Positions 23,257 to 34,585 are shown, counted from the first letter of the stretch. The stretch is DNA of 45,888 bases from an uncultured Collinsella sp. (GCA_900754445.1 CAAECW010000093.1:1-45888), one strand, 5' to 3'. The notes: generated by a model from the letters alone, not told the origin. A program made the numbers and translations.

Positions 23257-23294
23257 ACGTCAGCAAACTGCATGTTTCGAGGCTTTTCCGCAGC

Positions 23295-23330
23295 AAAAAA
23301 GCCGTCTCCCGAACAGTTGGGAGACGGCTG
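23295..23330 (-). terminator. terminator of rsgA
   Basis: Perfect 11-bp stem AGCCGTCTCCC (23300-23310) / GGGAGACGGCT (23319-23329), then TTTTTTG on the minus strand. Confidence 0.9.
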
Positions 23331-23346
23331 TCATAGGAAAAATCAA

Positions 23347-24531
23347 TTACAGATGGACATCGGGATCGAGCATTTGGGCACTCACGCGCATGGATGACGC
23401 CAAGTTTTGGAACGTCTCTAAGCGCAGGCTGTCGATCTGCCCCGCGTCCTCGGCCTCGCGAACGGCACAACCCGGCTCATGGGTGTGCGTGCAATCGCCA
23501 AACCGGCACGCGCGCGACGCCTCAACGATCTCGGGAAACGCGCGGGCCAAGCCCCGTTCGTGGCCCACAAGCGGCAGGCTCCGCAGGCCCGGCGCATCGG
23601 CGATCACGCCGGCGTCGCCCGGCAGCGCCACCATCACACGCGCGACGGTAGTGTGACGGCCCTGGTCATCGCGCTCGCGCACACCGCCGGTAGCCAGGGT
23701 GTCGTGGCCCAACAGCGCGTTGAGCAGCGTCGACTTCCCGGCACCCGACTCGCCCAGGATCATGGCACAGCTCCCAGCCGGCACGCAGGCGCGCACCTCA
23801 TCCAGGCCGCGGCCCTCGGCAGAAGACGTCACGATCACGCGCGCGTCCGAGCCAACCAAGCGATGTACGCGATCCAGGTCGCGCTCGAGCTCCTTGGCCT
23901 CGCAGCGGTCGGCCTTGGTGAGCACCACCACCGGCTCGGCATCGCAGTCGAGCGCCAACACCAGCGAGCGTGCCACGCGGTCGAGCAGCACCTCACCGGC
24001 ACCGAGCGCCTGCACGATTAGCACGCTATCCACGTTGGAGCAGAGCACCTGGCGCTCTCCACGGGCACGGCCGCGCCAACGCTCAAAGCTCGTACGGCGC
24101 GGCAGCACGCACTCAATCACGCCCATATCGTGCCCGGGAGCGCGGCGCACCGCCACACGGTCGCCCACGGCAGGCAGCAGGACCTCGTCCTCGCCGCGCG
24201 ACTTGGCAAACCCCACTGCATGCTCGGCGCGGAAGGTATCGTCGGCAGTCGCCACCAGCGGAAACCCGCGATCCAAGCGCACCACGGCACCCAGCCGCAT
24301 CTGCTCGGGCTCCTCAGCATGTGCGCAAAAGTCGTCAAATGCCGCCTGCTGAGCCCCATCGACCGGCAGGTCATCAAACGCCGGAACGTCCTGCAGCGCA
24401 TCGAGCCCCGGTACGCTCGCCAACAACTCCTCGGCAGACACGGGCGCTTCGGTCGCGAGCTTCCGACGACGGTCACGCTTAGCCCGCGCCCCCGTCGTCT
24501 TTTTCTTCGCTTTAGCCTTAGCCTTGCCCAC
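23347..24531 (-). CDS. rsgA: ribosome small subunit-dependent GTPase A
   Basis: A circularly permuted GTPase that helps late 30S maturation and releases RbfA-like factors. The 394-residue protein has a basic leader (KAKAKAKKKTTGARAKRDRRRK), an OB-fold region (GDRVAVRRAPGHDMGVIECVLPRR), then G4 LTKAD, G1 GESGAGKSTLLNALLG and G3 DAPGLRS in permuted order, with HTT between. The C-terminal Zn-knuckle is CRFGDCTHTHEPGCAV. The linker of about 95 residues before the OB-fold is longer than in E. coli. GTG 24531 is preferred, since GGGAGGCGCTT precedes it. Confidence 0.95.
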   Translation of the reverse strand: MGKAKAKAKKKTTGARAKRDRRRKLATEAPVSAEELLASVPGLDALQDVPAFDDLPVDGAQQAAFDDFCAHAEEPEQMRLGAVVRLDRGFPLVATADDTFRAEHAVGFAKSRGEDEVLLPAVGDRVAVRRAPGHDMGVIECVLPRRTSFERWRGRARGERQVLCSNVDSVLIVQALGAGEVLLDRVARSLVLALDCDAEPVVVLTKADRCEAKELERDLDRVHRLVGSDARVIVTSSAEGRGLDEVRACVPAGSCAMILGESGAGKSTLLNALLGHDTLATGGVRERDDQGRHTTVARVMVALPGDAGVIADAPGLRSLPLVGHERGLARAFPEIVEASRACRFGDCTHTHEPGCAVREAEDAGQIDSLRLETFQNLASSMRVSAQMLDPDVHL

Positions 24532-24580
24532 AAGCGCCTCCCAGCACCACAAATCACAACTGAGCAGGTATTTTACCCAC

Positions 24581-24616
24581 AAAAAAGAGTCGGTCGAGCA
24601 ATTGCTCGACCGACTC
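24581..24616 (-). terminator. terminator of the P-type ATPase gene
   Basis: A perfect 30-bp palindrome (24587-24616, GAGTCGGTCGAGCAA and its complement) followed by TTTTTT on the minus strand. Confidence 0.85.
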
Positions 24617-24658
24617 ACACACTTTCCCTCAGCTTATGGTCCCGAGAGGTTATCCGAA

Positions 24659-24749
24659 GGCCCGACCGCCGGGAGGGATTTCTTCTGAGCGATCCCGCAG
24701 CGCGAAGCGCGAGGACCAGCGAAGAAGAAACCCCGCAGGCGGTCGGGCC
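24659..24749. repeat. 91-bp palindromic intergenic element
   Basis: Outer arms GGCCCGACCGCC (24659-24670) and GGCGGTCGGGCC (24738-24749) pair perfectly. Inner segments TTTCTTC/GAAGAAA and a CGCGAAGCGCG core continue the fold. It lies between the P-ATPase stop and the terminator at 24581. Confidence 0.75.
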
Positions 24750-24772
24750 GGTGGGAAGGATGGCCTTTCGAC

Positions 24773-27454
<2,682 letters not shown>

Positions 27455-27461
27455 ATAGAGT

Positions 27462-27582
27462 CCCCTCCTGGGATTCGGGCCACTCAGCAGATTGATGCCC
27501 GATCATAATTCCCAGGAGAAGGGCAAGGGCTCATCAAGGCTGCCGTGCTGAGCGGCAGTTGATAGTGGGGCTATGGTACCCC
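27462..27582 (-). promoter_or_regulatory. structured 5' leader of the P-ATPase with loop-loop complementarity
   Basis: Three hairpins on the minus strand. SL1: GGGG/CCCC (27582-27567). SL2: ATCAA-CTGCCG / CGGCAG-cc-TTGAT (27563-27533) with the 7-nt loop CTCAGCA (27552-27546). SL3: TCTCCTGGGA / TCCCAGGAG with inner CGGGC/GCCCG (27518-27465). The SL3 loop contains TGCTGAG (27489-27483), the perfect complement of the SL2 loop. The 3' arm of SL3 covers the AGGAG of the ribosome binding site. Sequence only; no fold was computed. Known metal riboswitch motifs were looked for and not found. Confidence 0.6.
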
Positions 27583-27827
27583 AAAGCGGCGCGTCTAGCC
27601 AAAACATTCCAATTGGAAACACGGCTCGAGTGCAACGATGCAGACCGTGTGATGCTCAACATTGATAAAACGTTTTTTCTTCGGTGCATCATCAAACTGA
27701 AATATCGCCCAGATAGCAGCGGTCAGAACGGTTGGTAAAGATTTTTCATATACCGTTTTTACCGCAAAAAATGAACTTCTAATTCGGCATACGGTCGATT
27801 TTTTGAGGTATTCGGTCGGCATTTCGT

Positions 27828-27833
27828 TATAAT
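27828..27833 (+). promoter_or_regulatory. -10 box of pyk promoter
   Basis: A perfect TATAAT 64 bp before the pyk ATG, with a weak -35 (TTGAGG at 27803 with a 19-bp gap). Upstream of it, 27595-27800 is AT-rich and holds no convincing gene. It must also contain the P-ATPase promoter. Confidence 0.6.
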
Positions 27834-27896
27834 CATCTCAGTTTTATTTCTTATGGTTTATCTATCAGCGCAAGACGATGTCAGATGGAGGTCTGA

Positions 27897-29357
27897 ATGT
27901 ACAAGCGCACCAAGATTGTATGCACCATGGGTCCCGCCTGCGATAGCGACGAGACCATCCGCGAGATGATCAAGGCGGGCATGAACGTCGCCCGTTTTAA
28001 CTTCTCGCACGGATCCTACGACGAGCACCACGGTCGCATCGAGCGCGTCCGTCGTATTTCCAAGGAGCTCGGTCTGCCCGTCGGCATCCTGCTCGACACC
28101 AAGGGCCCCGAGGTCCGCACCGGCCTTTTGGTCGATGGCAAGAAGGTTGCCGTCAAGACCGGCGACAAGATCGTCGTCACCGCTCAGCCCACGTCCGAGG
28201 ATTTCCACGGCACCGCTGAGCACATCTCCCTCGACTACCTGGCTCTGCCCTCCGAGGTCGAGAAGGGCTCCCTCATCCTGATCGATGACGGCCTGGTTGC
28301 CCTCGAGGTCGAGTCCGTCGACGGCCAGGACATGACCTGCGTCGTTAAGAACGACGGCCTGATCGGCGAGCGCAAGGGCGTCAACATGCCCAACGTCAAC
28401 ATCTCGCTGCCCGCCATCACCGAGCGCGATCGTCAGGACATCCTCTTTGGCCTGACCGAGAACATCGACTACATCGCCGCTTCCTTCATCCGTGACGGCG
28501 AGTCCGTCCGCGGCATCCGCGAGCTTTGCCGCGAGAACGGCGGCGAGCACGTGACGATCTTCCCGAAGATCGAGTGCGCCCTGGGCGTCGAGAACTTCGA
28601 CGAGATCCTCGAGGCTTCCGACGGCATCATGGTCGCCCGTGGCGACCTGGGCATCGAGATCAAGCCCGAGCTCGTTCCGCACATCCAGAAGGAGATCATC
28701 GCTAAGTGCAACGCGGCCTACAAGCCCGTTATCACCGCTACGCAGATGCTCGACTCCATGCAGCAGAACCCGCGCCCGACGCGCGCCGAGGTTGCCGACG
28801 TTGCTAACGCCATTTACGACGGCACCGACGCCGTTATGCTTTCCGGCGAGTCCGCTGCCGGCAAGTACCCGGTCGAGGCCGTCAAGATGCAGGCCAGCAT
28901 CGCTCTCGAGACCGAGAAGTACCTCCCGGCCCACGCTCCGCTCGAGGTTCCGGCCGATGCTCACGGCACCCGCGTCGTCAACAACGTTGTGGGTATGTCC
29001 GCTGTGAACATGGCTACCACCGTTGGCGCCAAGTGCATCACCGTGCCGACGACCACCGGTCGTACCGCTCGCCTGATCTCGCACTTCCGTCCCAACATGC
29101 CGATCTGCGCGTTCTCCCGCCACGAGTGGGCCGTCCAGCAGATGATCATGTACTGGGGCGTTATCCCGCACCAGGCCGAGATTACCCAGGGCACCGTCAA
29201 CGGCACGATCGTCAAGGCGATCGAGACCGCTAAGGAGCTCGGCTACGTCGAGGCCGGCGACCTGACCGTCGCTACCGCCGGCGATCCCCGCATGAGCGTC
29301 CAGCTCGAGGACAAGGTCTCCTCGACCAACGTCGCTTACGTCGCTCAGGTGCGCTAA
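27897..29357 (+). CDS. pyk: pyruvate kinase
   Basis: Converts phosphoenolpyruvate and ADP to pyruvate and ATP, the last step of glycolysis. The 486-residue protein starts MYKRTKIVCTMGPACDSDE and has NVARFNFSHG, LDTKGPEVRTG, the catalytic-lid B domain (about residues 70-170), the active-site stretch TIFPKIECALGVENFDEILEASDGIMVARGDLGIEI and the TATQMLDSM loop. The C-terminal allosteric domain (about 350-486) is shorter than in enzymes with an extra PEP-utiliser domain. GGAGGTCTGA precedes the ATG. It is a single gene with a strong terminator. Codon use is strongly biased (GGC, CTC, GAG), fitting high expression. Confidence 0.97.
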   Translation: MYKRTKIVCTMGPACDSDETIREMIKAGMNVARFNFSHGSYDEHHGRIERVRRISKELGLPVGILLDTKGPEVRTGLLVDGKKVAVKTGDKIVVTAQPTSEDFHGTAEHISLDYLALPSEVEKGSLILIDDGLVALEVESVDGQDMTCVVKNDGLIGERKGVNMPNVNISLPAITERDRQDILFGLTENIDYIAASFIRDGESVRGIRELCRENGGEHVTIFPKIECALGVENFDEILEASDGIMVARGDLGIEIKPELVPHIQKEIIAKCNAAYKPVITATQMLDSMQQNPRPTRAEVADVANAIYDGTDAVMLSGESAAGKYPVEAVKMQASIALETEKYLPAHAPLEVPADAHGTRVVNNVVGMSAVNMATTVGAKCITVPTTTGRTARLISHFRPNMPICAFSRHEWAVQQMIMYWGVIPHQAEITQGTVNGTIVKAIETAKELGYVEAGDLTVATAGDPRMSVQLEDKVSSTNVAYVAQVR

Positions 29358-29385
29358 GTCGTACTTGCAAGCAGGTTTGCATTGC

Positions 29386-29424
29386 AAAGGGCCCGGAAGG
29401 CAAAGCCTTCCGGGCCCTTTTTCT
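29386..29424 (+). terminator. terminator of pyk
   Basis: Near-perfect 16-bp stem AAAGGGCCCGGAAGGC / GCCTTCCGGGCCCTTT (29386-29420) followed by TTTC. Confidence 0.93.
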
Positions 29425-29599
29425 ATGCCAATGCCGGCACACGGCAAAACACACACTCATTTCTTTACCAAAAGCGCGAAATCCACCCTTCGAGGCCCAA
29501 TAAATATAGTCCCAAGCGATAAAAGTGTTCGCCCGGTGGCAAACCCGCACCTTGACCGACGCTGCTAAATCGTTTTAGCAAGAGTCAGATCGACCTGGT

Positions 29600-29729
29600 T
29601 TTCGGAAGTGCGGGGAAAAATTGCTTACCCCCGAGCACAAGCCCTTTTATTTCAACAAAACCCCTGATAAAGTTGGCTCAAATACCGCTTGTGCTTTGCC
29701 TGTTTGTCTTTTTCCCCGCACTTCCGAAA
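29600..29729. repeat. 130-bp nested inverted repeat
   Basis: A perfect 21-bp arm at 29600-29620 (TTTCGGAAGTGCGGGG...) is complementary to 29709-29729. Inside, AGCACAAGC (29634-29642) pairs with GCTTGTGCT (29687-29695). It lies just before the frameshifted gene at 29776. The preceding part of this gap (29430-29599) shows no gene. Confidence 0.75.
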
Positions 29730-29775
29730 CCGATAGCCTTTCTAGCCCAAACAACGCTCGAACGATCGGATTGCC

Positions 29776-30848
29776 ATGTCATTTCTCGCTTGCGGACCCA
29801 CAGCTTTTCAGTACTATCGCATCCCGCCCCAGATACTAGGACTCTATCCGGCAATCCTGCCGCCCGACCATGACCATCGCTTGGTGCATTACTCAAAACA
29901 ACCAGTATTTAAAGACTTGCTCGGCACACCAGTTTGGAGATTCGTGGGCGAAAGAAAACAGCGCGCGAACGGAAAGCTATTTCATAGCCGTCTGCTAACC
30001 CAAGAGCCGCCTCCTGGGTCGTTTAGGCAGACTGAGCATGGGTTAATGTCACGTCCCCGGAGTTCACACTGCTCAACCTTGCTACGCAGGTCTCGCGCAA
30101 CCAGTTACTCATGGCTTGCTACGAGATGTGCGGCTCCTTTGCAGTGTTCACGCCTTGTAAACGGGCGCAGCAGCAGCTCGATGAAGCAATTTCGCTTAAG
30201 CTCATTCCGCCCGACTGTGGTTGGAAACGCGTTGTCGACACCAAGGGCAATGACACCAACCTGTGGAAGCGCCCACCGCTCCTCAGCGCAGCGGATATCG
30301 CCGCGTTCGCCAAGCAGGCCGCAGGCCTGCGCGGCGTTAAACAACTGCGCTGGGCAGCCGAGCACATGACGGGGCAGACCGCCTCACCCTTCGAAGTACA
30401 GACCTCCATGCTTGTCTCGCTCCCCCGCGACGAGGGCGGCATGGGCATCAACATCGCAAACAACGTGCGCATCCCACTCAGCGACGCCGCACGCTCACTG
30501 TATGACAAAACCTGCTGCTACGCCGATATCCTCATAGAGAGCAACATCGACAGCATGGGCGTCATTTTGGAATGCCAAGGCCGCTCCGCCCATGACAGCG
30601 AAGCCGCAAGTCTCTCCGATGCCGAGCGCACCACCGCCCTCACAAGCATGGGCTATGACGTTATCCAGATAACCTATGAGCAAATCAAGGACACGAAGAG
30701 CTTTAACAACATCGCCGAGCTCATTCATAAAAAGGCGGGGCTCCCCTACATCCCAAAGACCGATCAGGAACGCACCGCCGCAGAAACCCTGCGACGGGAG
30801 CTGTTGGTCAATTGGGATGAACTGTTCTCCGTTAAGCCGGCCGGCTAG
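29776..30848 (+). pseudogene. frameshifted DUF559/PD-(D/E)XK endonuclease-like gene
   Basis: The N-terminal part reads FLACGPTAFQYYRIPPQILGLYPAI ... LLGTPVW from ATG 29776 in one frame. Near 30040 the sense continues in the next frame as VNVTSPEFTLLNLATQVSRNQLLMACYEMCG... to the stop at 30846. Adding one G to the GGG run at 30040-30042 restores HGVNVTSPEF, so a 1-bp deletion or a sequencing error is likely. The second part ends with an endonuclease-like core (YADILIESN...GVILECQGRSAH...DAERTTALTSMGYDVIQITYEQI) resembling DUF559/Vsr folds. The whole would be about 357 residues. Function unknown; such proteins are often linked with transcription-regulator or abortive-infection modules. It overlaps the converging next gene by 4 bp. 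Confidence 0.7.
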
Positions 30849-31693
30849 CAGCTAGCGATCAGAGGGACTGCGGGAACGTCAGAAGCGGCAACGCGAGCCG
30901 CAAAGCTCGCTTCGGTCAACTCGATGACCTCGGTAAACGTTGCGTCGAAGAACTCCTCGGTCAGCAGGCGGTATGGCGGATGGTCGGGCTCGCCGGGGTC
31001 TTCGCGCACGATCTCGTGCATAACGCCGATGGTCTTGAGCACATACTCCTTATGGATGGGATACTGCCCAAAACGCGTCGCCGCAGTATACAGGCGATCG
31101 GTCGCGCGCGGAATCGAAACGATGCCGAGCGTCTTGCCAAACCAGTCAAAGTCGCCTTGCTTTTTAATGCGGAACTCCTCGCACGGCTTGCCGCCGTGCG
31201 CCTCCAGGTACTGATTCACGCGCGTATTCCATACGGTATCGGCCACCAGATGCGACCAGACACCCAGTGTCAAATCGAGCAACGACTGCGCCACATCTTC
31301 GGATGCAAGCGAGAACTCACGAGCGCCGGGACCGACAACCGGCTCGGCATCCCTGTAGCGCTGGGGATAGTGCACGCGATTCAGTCGCTCGCGCTCCTCG
31401 ATAATCGAGGTCGCCGCGGCTGGCGCACCGGTGGGCGAACTTTTAAGCAACGGTGCCACATAGGTATCCCAGAACTCATGCTCACGAGGCTTAGGGATAG
31501 GCTCGGGCTTTGCAAAGTGCGTAATGCGGTACGGGATGGGATCGGCGATGCCAGGGACCATATAGCCCACGAAGATATCCGGAACCACGCAGCCAAACAA
31601 AAAGGCATTGCGGTCGCGCACGCTATTGGCAAGCGCACCAGTGCGCTCCAGCAAACGCTCCGTCTGAGCGATATGAATGTTCCAGCTTGGCAT
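30845..31693 (-). CDS. PF00882-like (zinc-dependent phospholipase C-type) protein
   Basis: A 282-residue protein starting MPSWNIHIAQTERLL, with RDRNAFLFGCVVPDI and GVWSHLVADTVWN: His and Asp residues in helices as in the zinc-dependent phospholipase C / S1-P1 nuclease superfamily (PF00882-type). The first His (NIHIA) and the SHLVAD pair would be metal ligands. No signal peptide, so likely cytosolic, and the substrate cannot be predicted. ATG 31693 (GGGGTGG upstream) is chosen over 31705. The stop overlaps that of the converging pseudogene (CTAG). Confidence 0.7.
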   Translation of the reverse strand: MPSWNIHIAQTERLLERTGALANSVRDRNAFLFGCVVPDIFVGYMVPGIADPIPYRITHFAKPEPIPKPREHEFWDTYVAPLLKSSPTGAPAAATSIIEERERLNRVHYPQRYRDAEPVVGPGAREFSLASEDVAQSLLDLTLGVWSHLVADTVWNTRVNQYLEAHGGKPCEEFRIKKQGDFDWFGKTLGIVSIPRATDRLYTAATRFGQYPIHKEYVLKTIGVMHEIVREDPGEPDHPPYRLLTEEFFDATFTEVIELTEASFAARVAASDVPAVPLIASC

Positions 31694-31773
31694 AGCCACC
31701 CCCATAAAAAACCTGGATAACTATACCATCACGGCAAAGCCGCGCGGACGGCTACGCACGCTCTACGCAGCAA

Positions 31774-32568
31774 CTAGTCCGTAGCACCGCTTTCGGTTCC
31801 ATACGACGACGAAGACGCCTCGACCACATGGTGATATCGATCGATATAGATTGCACGGGCACCCAGGCGTCGCACCAAATCCTGGTGATGCGTGCTCATC
31901 AAGACCGTCTTACCCGCCGCGACGTAGGCCAGCAAGAAGTTGACCACGATGTCGCATGAATCCTCGTCGAGCCCATTGGTGGGCTCGTCGAGGACCAAGA
32001 TATCCGGGTTCATCGACACCACCGCAGCCAGCGCAACGCGCTTCTTTTGCCCGCCCGAGAGCTGATAGGGAGAGGCGTCGGCAAGGTCGGCAACCTGGAA
32101 CAGCCCCATGGCATCGCGCACGCGGCGCTCGAGCTCGTCTGCCGGCAGCCCCATCTGCGCGGGACCAAAAGCAACTTCCTCGCCCACCGTGGCGCAGAAC
32201 AGCTGGGCATCGGCGTTTTGGAATACGAAGCCCACGCGCTGGTGGAACTTCTGAGCAGCAGCAGAATCCTTCAGATACGCCGCATCGACCACGTGCCCGT
32301 CAAACAGGAATGCCCCTGCGTCCGCAAGCTCAAGGCCGTTAATAAGGCGCATAATCGTCGTCTTACCGCAGCCGTTGGGACCGAGCAGGGCAACGAGTTC
32401 GCCACGATCGACCTGCAGCGACACGCCATCGACAACCGTATGCCCCGCATAGGAAAACACCACGTCGCGAAACTCGATGAGCGGCGTGGTCTCGGCGCCA
32501 GCAGCACCGCTCGCGCCCATCGCGCCATTTGTATCGTTTGCCAAAACGTCGCCCTTCCCTAGTTGCAT
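31774..32568 (-). CDS. cbiO: energy-coupling ABC ATPase CbiO-type
   Basis: 264-residue ATP-binding subunit of an ECF-type metal transporter. Walker A GPNGCGKTT (near residue 53), Q-loop FVFQNADAQLFC with the ECF-typical QLFC, signature LSGGQKKRVALAAVVSMNPDILVLDEPTNGLD, and H-loop STHHQDL. It drives uptake together with CbiQ and CbiM. The first 25 residues, rich in Ala and Gly, look like a flexible leader. A TTG at 32544 after AGGGAAGGG is an alternative start. It lies 22 bp downstream of cbiQ. No clear terminator follows. Confidence 0.92.
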   Translation of the reverse strand: MQLGKGDVLANDTNGAMGASGAAGAETTPLIEFRDVVFSYAGHTVVDGVSLQVDRGELVALLGPNGCGKTTIMRLINGLELADAGAFLFDGHVVDAAYLKDSAAAQKFHQRVGFVFQNADAQLFCATVGEEVAFGPAQMGLPADELERRVRDAMGLFQVADLADASPYQLSGGQKKRVALAAVVSMNPDILVLDEPTNGLDEDSCDIVVNFLLAYVAAGKTVLMSTHHQDLVRRLGARAIYIDRYHHVVEASSSSYGTESGATD

Positions 32569-32590
32569 CCCCAGCCGGAACCAGCAGTGC

Positions 32591-33427
32591 CTACAGCACG
32601 GCGCACAACACTGCCAGCAGCGCCACGCCGGCCGCATAGACCGCATCGCGCCAGCCAAACCCGGCGCGTGCGGGAGCCGGATACACACCGGCAAAGCCGC
32701 GGCACAGCATGGCCTCGTCCATCGCGCGGCTGCATTCCATCGCCTTGATAAAGGTCATGCCCATGATACCCGCGATCGAATCGGTACGCGATAATCCCTC
32801 AGGCGCACGGCCAACGCTGCGCAGCATGACCGATTCGCACAGATCGTGCGCCGTGCGACCCAGCACCTCGATGTGCTTGAGCGCCATATCAAACGTAAAG
32901 ATAACTTCGTCGGGCAGGTGCAGCATTTTGAGCGCCGCCGACATGCGGCTCCAGGTAAGGGTCCACGAAACACCCAGCACCAGCGACACATTAATGAAGG
33001 TCTTGAGCGCAATCTTGAGCATGGCGCCCGCAGCAGAAGCGTCCAGCAGCAAGGCGGGCAGTACCAGAACCACCGCGAGCCCTGCAGCGCCAAGCGCCGG
33101 CACAAAGGTTGCCCGCAGCCCGCGTACGGGGCGCACGGCAACGAGCACCAGCGCGATAGCCGCCATCAACATGAGGTACAGAGGGCTCTGCGTCAGACAC
33201 ACGCACAGGACGCAAACGAACATCCCCACCAGGCGCATCGGAGCCGAAACGCAAGAAAGGGCGCGGTCGACCATCGACCCGCCCTCGTGCGCGCCTCCAC
33301 CCAGGCGAACCCGCTCAAGCAGGCTCGCCAGGTGCAGGACATTCTTTTGCATCACACGATGCCGAGCCCCCGCGGGCTCGTAACGCTGCTCGACCGCAAG
33401 CCAGCTAGGCAGCTCGGCTATTGCCAT
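32591..33427 (-). CDS. cbiQ: energy-coupling transmembrane protein CbiQ-type
   Basis: 278-residue EcfT-type membrane protein: at least four spans (MRLVGMFVCVLCVCL, LYLMLMAAIALVLVAV, LGAAGLAVVLVLPALLL, a C-terminal AVYAAGVALLAVLCAV), and in between the coupling helices with A.R motifs (ESVMLRSVG and AMDEAMLCRGF) that fit into CbiO. The ATG at 33427 lies 23 bp inside the end of cbiM. It connects the substrate protein to the ATPase. Confidence 0.9.
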   Translation of the reverse strand: MAIAELPSWLAVEQRYEPAGARHRVMQKNVLHLASLLERVRLGGGAHEGGSMVDRALSCVSAPMRLVGMFVCVLCVCLTQSPLYLMLMAAIALVLVAVRPVRGLRATFVPALGAAGLAVVLVLPALLLDASAAGAMLKIALKTFINVSLVLGVSWTLTWSRMSAALKMLHLPDEVIFTFDMALKHIEVLGRTAHDLCESVMLRSVGRAPEGLSRTDSIAGIMGMTFIKAMECSRAMDEAMLCRGFAGVYPAPARAGFGWRDAVYAAGVALLAVLCAVL

Positions 33428-34490
33428 GAGCACCGCTTTCCTTGACCGTCAGCGAGACCAGGCGGAATACGATGGTAAGCACCGCCACGCCAATCACGCC
33501 CGAAAGGATATACATGGCAGCCTGGCCGGCAAAGCCAAGACCCTGCTCCTCGGAATAGGCCTGAAGATAATCGCCCGTGGGCAGTGCATCGGCAAACGTC
33601 GGAGCGTCGAGGCCGACCGAAGCCTGCAGGCTGTCGTCGCCAGCCTCCTGAACGGCGGTCGCGGCGCCCTCGGCGTCCCACTCGCCCCAGGCGTCACCGG
33701 TGGCCAGCAGGCCAAGCGGCGTGGCAACGACAAGCACGGCGACCAGAATGAGCGTGGGAACCAGCGAGGTCTTCTTGGCAGCAGCGCCCTCGGCGTCCAG
33801 CAGGCCGTCGGAAGCCTCGGGGCCGACGATAACGCTCGGCGCCGTCTTCTTAATGAAACCGTAGATGGCGGCCGTCGCCACGCCCTCAATGACACCGGCG
33901 ACCAGCATATGCGGGATCAACATGGCCGGAATAGCCACAGACAACGGGAAGGGGCAGTACAGCGGCGCGCCCGAAGCGTTGGTAAAGAGCATCGGCTGAA
34001 TGCCAAACTCGATTGCCGCGCACAGGGCCGCCAGGCACAGGCCGACCCAGCCGCTTACGATGGCCGAAATTGAGGTACCCCAGCTCTTGTCGTGCAAACG
34101 GCTGTTGAGCGCACGGAACACGATGGCCGCGGCAAACGGCAGCACGAAGGCCATGTTAAAGCAGTTGGCGCCAAAGGACAGGATGCCGCCGTCGCCAAAC
34201 AGCAGCGCCTGCAATGCCAGCGCGACCGAAACCGCAATGGCAGCAGCCTCGGGGCCCAGCAGCAGCGCGATGAGCGCACCGCCGACGGCGTGACCCGTGG
34301 TGCCGCCAGGTAGCGGCACGTTGAACATCATGAGCAGGAAGGAGAACGCGGCGCAGATGCCCAGGAAAGCCATGTGCTCGCGATCGAGCGTGGCGCGCAC
34401 CTTTTTGATGCAATGAACCCAAACGGGCACCATCGCCACCGCCATAACGGCATCGGTCTGCGGGGACAGGTAGTTATCTGGAATGTGCAT
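33405..34490 (-). CDS. cbiM: nickel/cobalt uptake protein CbiM with CbiN/PDGLE-like tail
   Basis: 361-residue metal-binding membrane protein of an ECF importer. The mature N-terminus MHIPDNYLSP provides the Met1-His2 metal site typical for NikM/CbiM. Then come the core spans (FLGICAAFSFLLMMFNVPLPGGTTGHAVGGALIALLLG ...) with conserved His residues (TGHA and IPHML). The C-terminal 120 residues (LLDAEGAAAKKTSLVPTLILVAVLVVATPLGLLATGDAWGEWD ... SGVIGVAVLTIVFRLV) resemble the CbiN/PDGLE partner, fused here. First gene of the operon with cbiQ and cbiO. Behind a NikR-like operator, so Ni2+ is likelier than Co2+, but sequence alone cannot settle it. Confidence 0.92.
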   Translation of the reverse strand: MHIPDNYLSPQTDAVMAVAMVPVWVHCIKKVRATLDREHMAFLGICAAFSFLLMMFNVPLPGGTTGHAVGGALIALLLGPEAAAIAVSVALALQALLFGDGGILSFGANCFNMAFVLPFAAAIVFRALNSRLHDKSWGTSISAIVSGWVGLCLAALCAAIEFGIQPMLFTNASGAPLYCPFPLSVAIPAMLIPHMLVAGVIEGVATAAIYGFIKKTAPSVIVGPEASDGLLDAEGAAAKKTSLVPTLILVAVLVVATPLGLLATGDAWGEWDAEGAATAVQEAGDDSLQASVGLDAPTFADALPTGDYLQAYSEEQGLGFAGQAAMYILSGVIGVAVLTIVFRLVSLTVKESGAHGNSRAA

Positions 34491-34547
34491 ATACGCCTCC
34501 CGGTTATCGACGCACAGAATTGCAACGCCGCTTGAATCACCTTGTCA

Positions 34548-34575
34548 GTGTTACGCATTGTCAGATTCGTAACAC
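34548..34575. promoter_or_regulatory. 28-bp NikR-type operator candidate
   Basis: Perfect inverted repeat GTGTTACG (34548-34555) / CGTAACAC (34568-34575) separated by 12 bp, total 28 bp, the same span as the E. coli NikR box (GTATGA-N16-TCATAC). It lies just downstream of the -10 box of the cbiM promoter, at the expected transcription start. Confidence 0.6.
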
Positions 34576-34585
34576 GCCGCGGGCT

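Noticed and set aside
27462..27582. Known metal riboswitch (yybP-ykoY, NiCo, M-box) in the ATPase leader
   Set aside because: The conserved loop sequences of those families are absent. The structure is reported as unknown instead.
27595..27822. 75-codon frame on the minus strand before the P-ATPase leader
   Set aside because: AT-rich, no ribosome site, and it overlaps the promoter regions of pyk and the ATPase. Unlikely to be translated.
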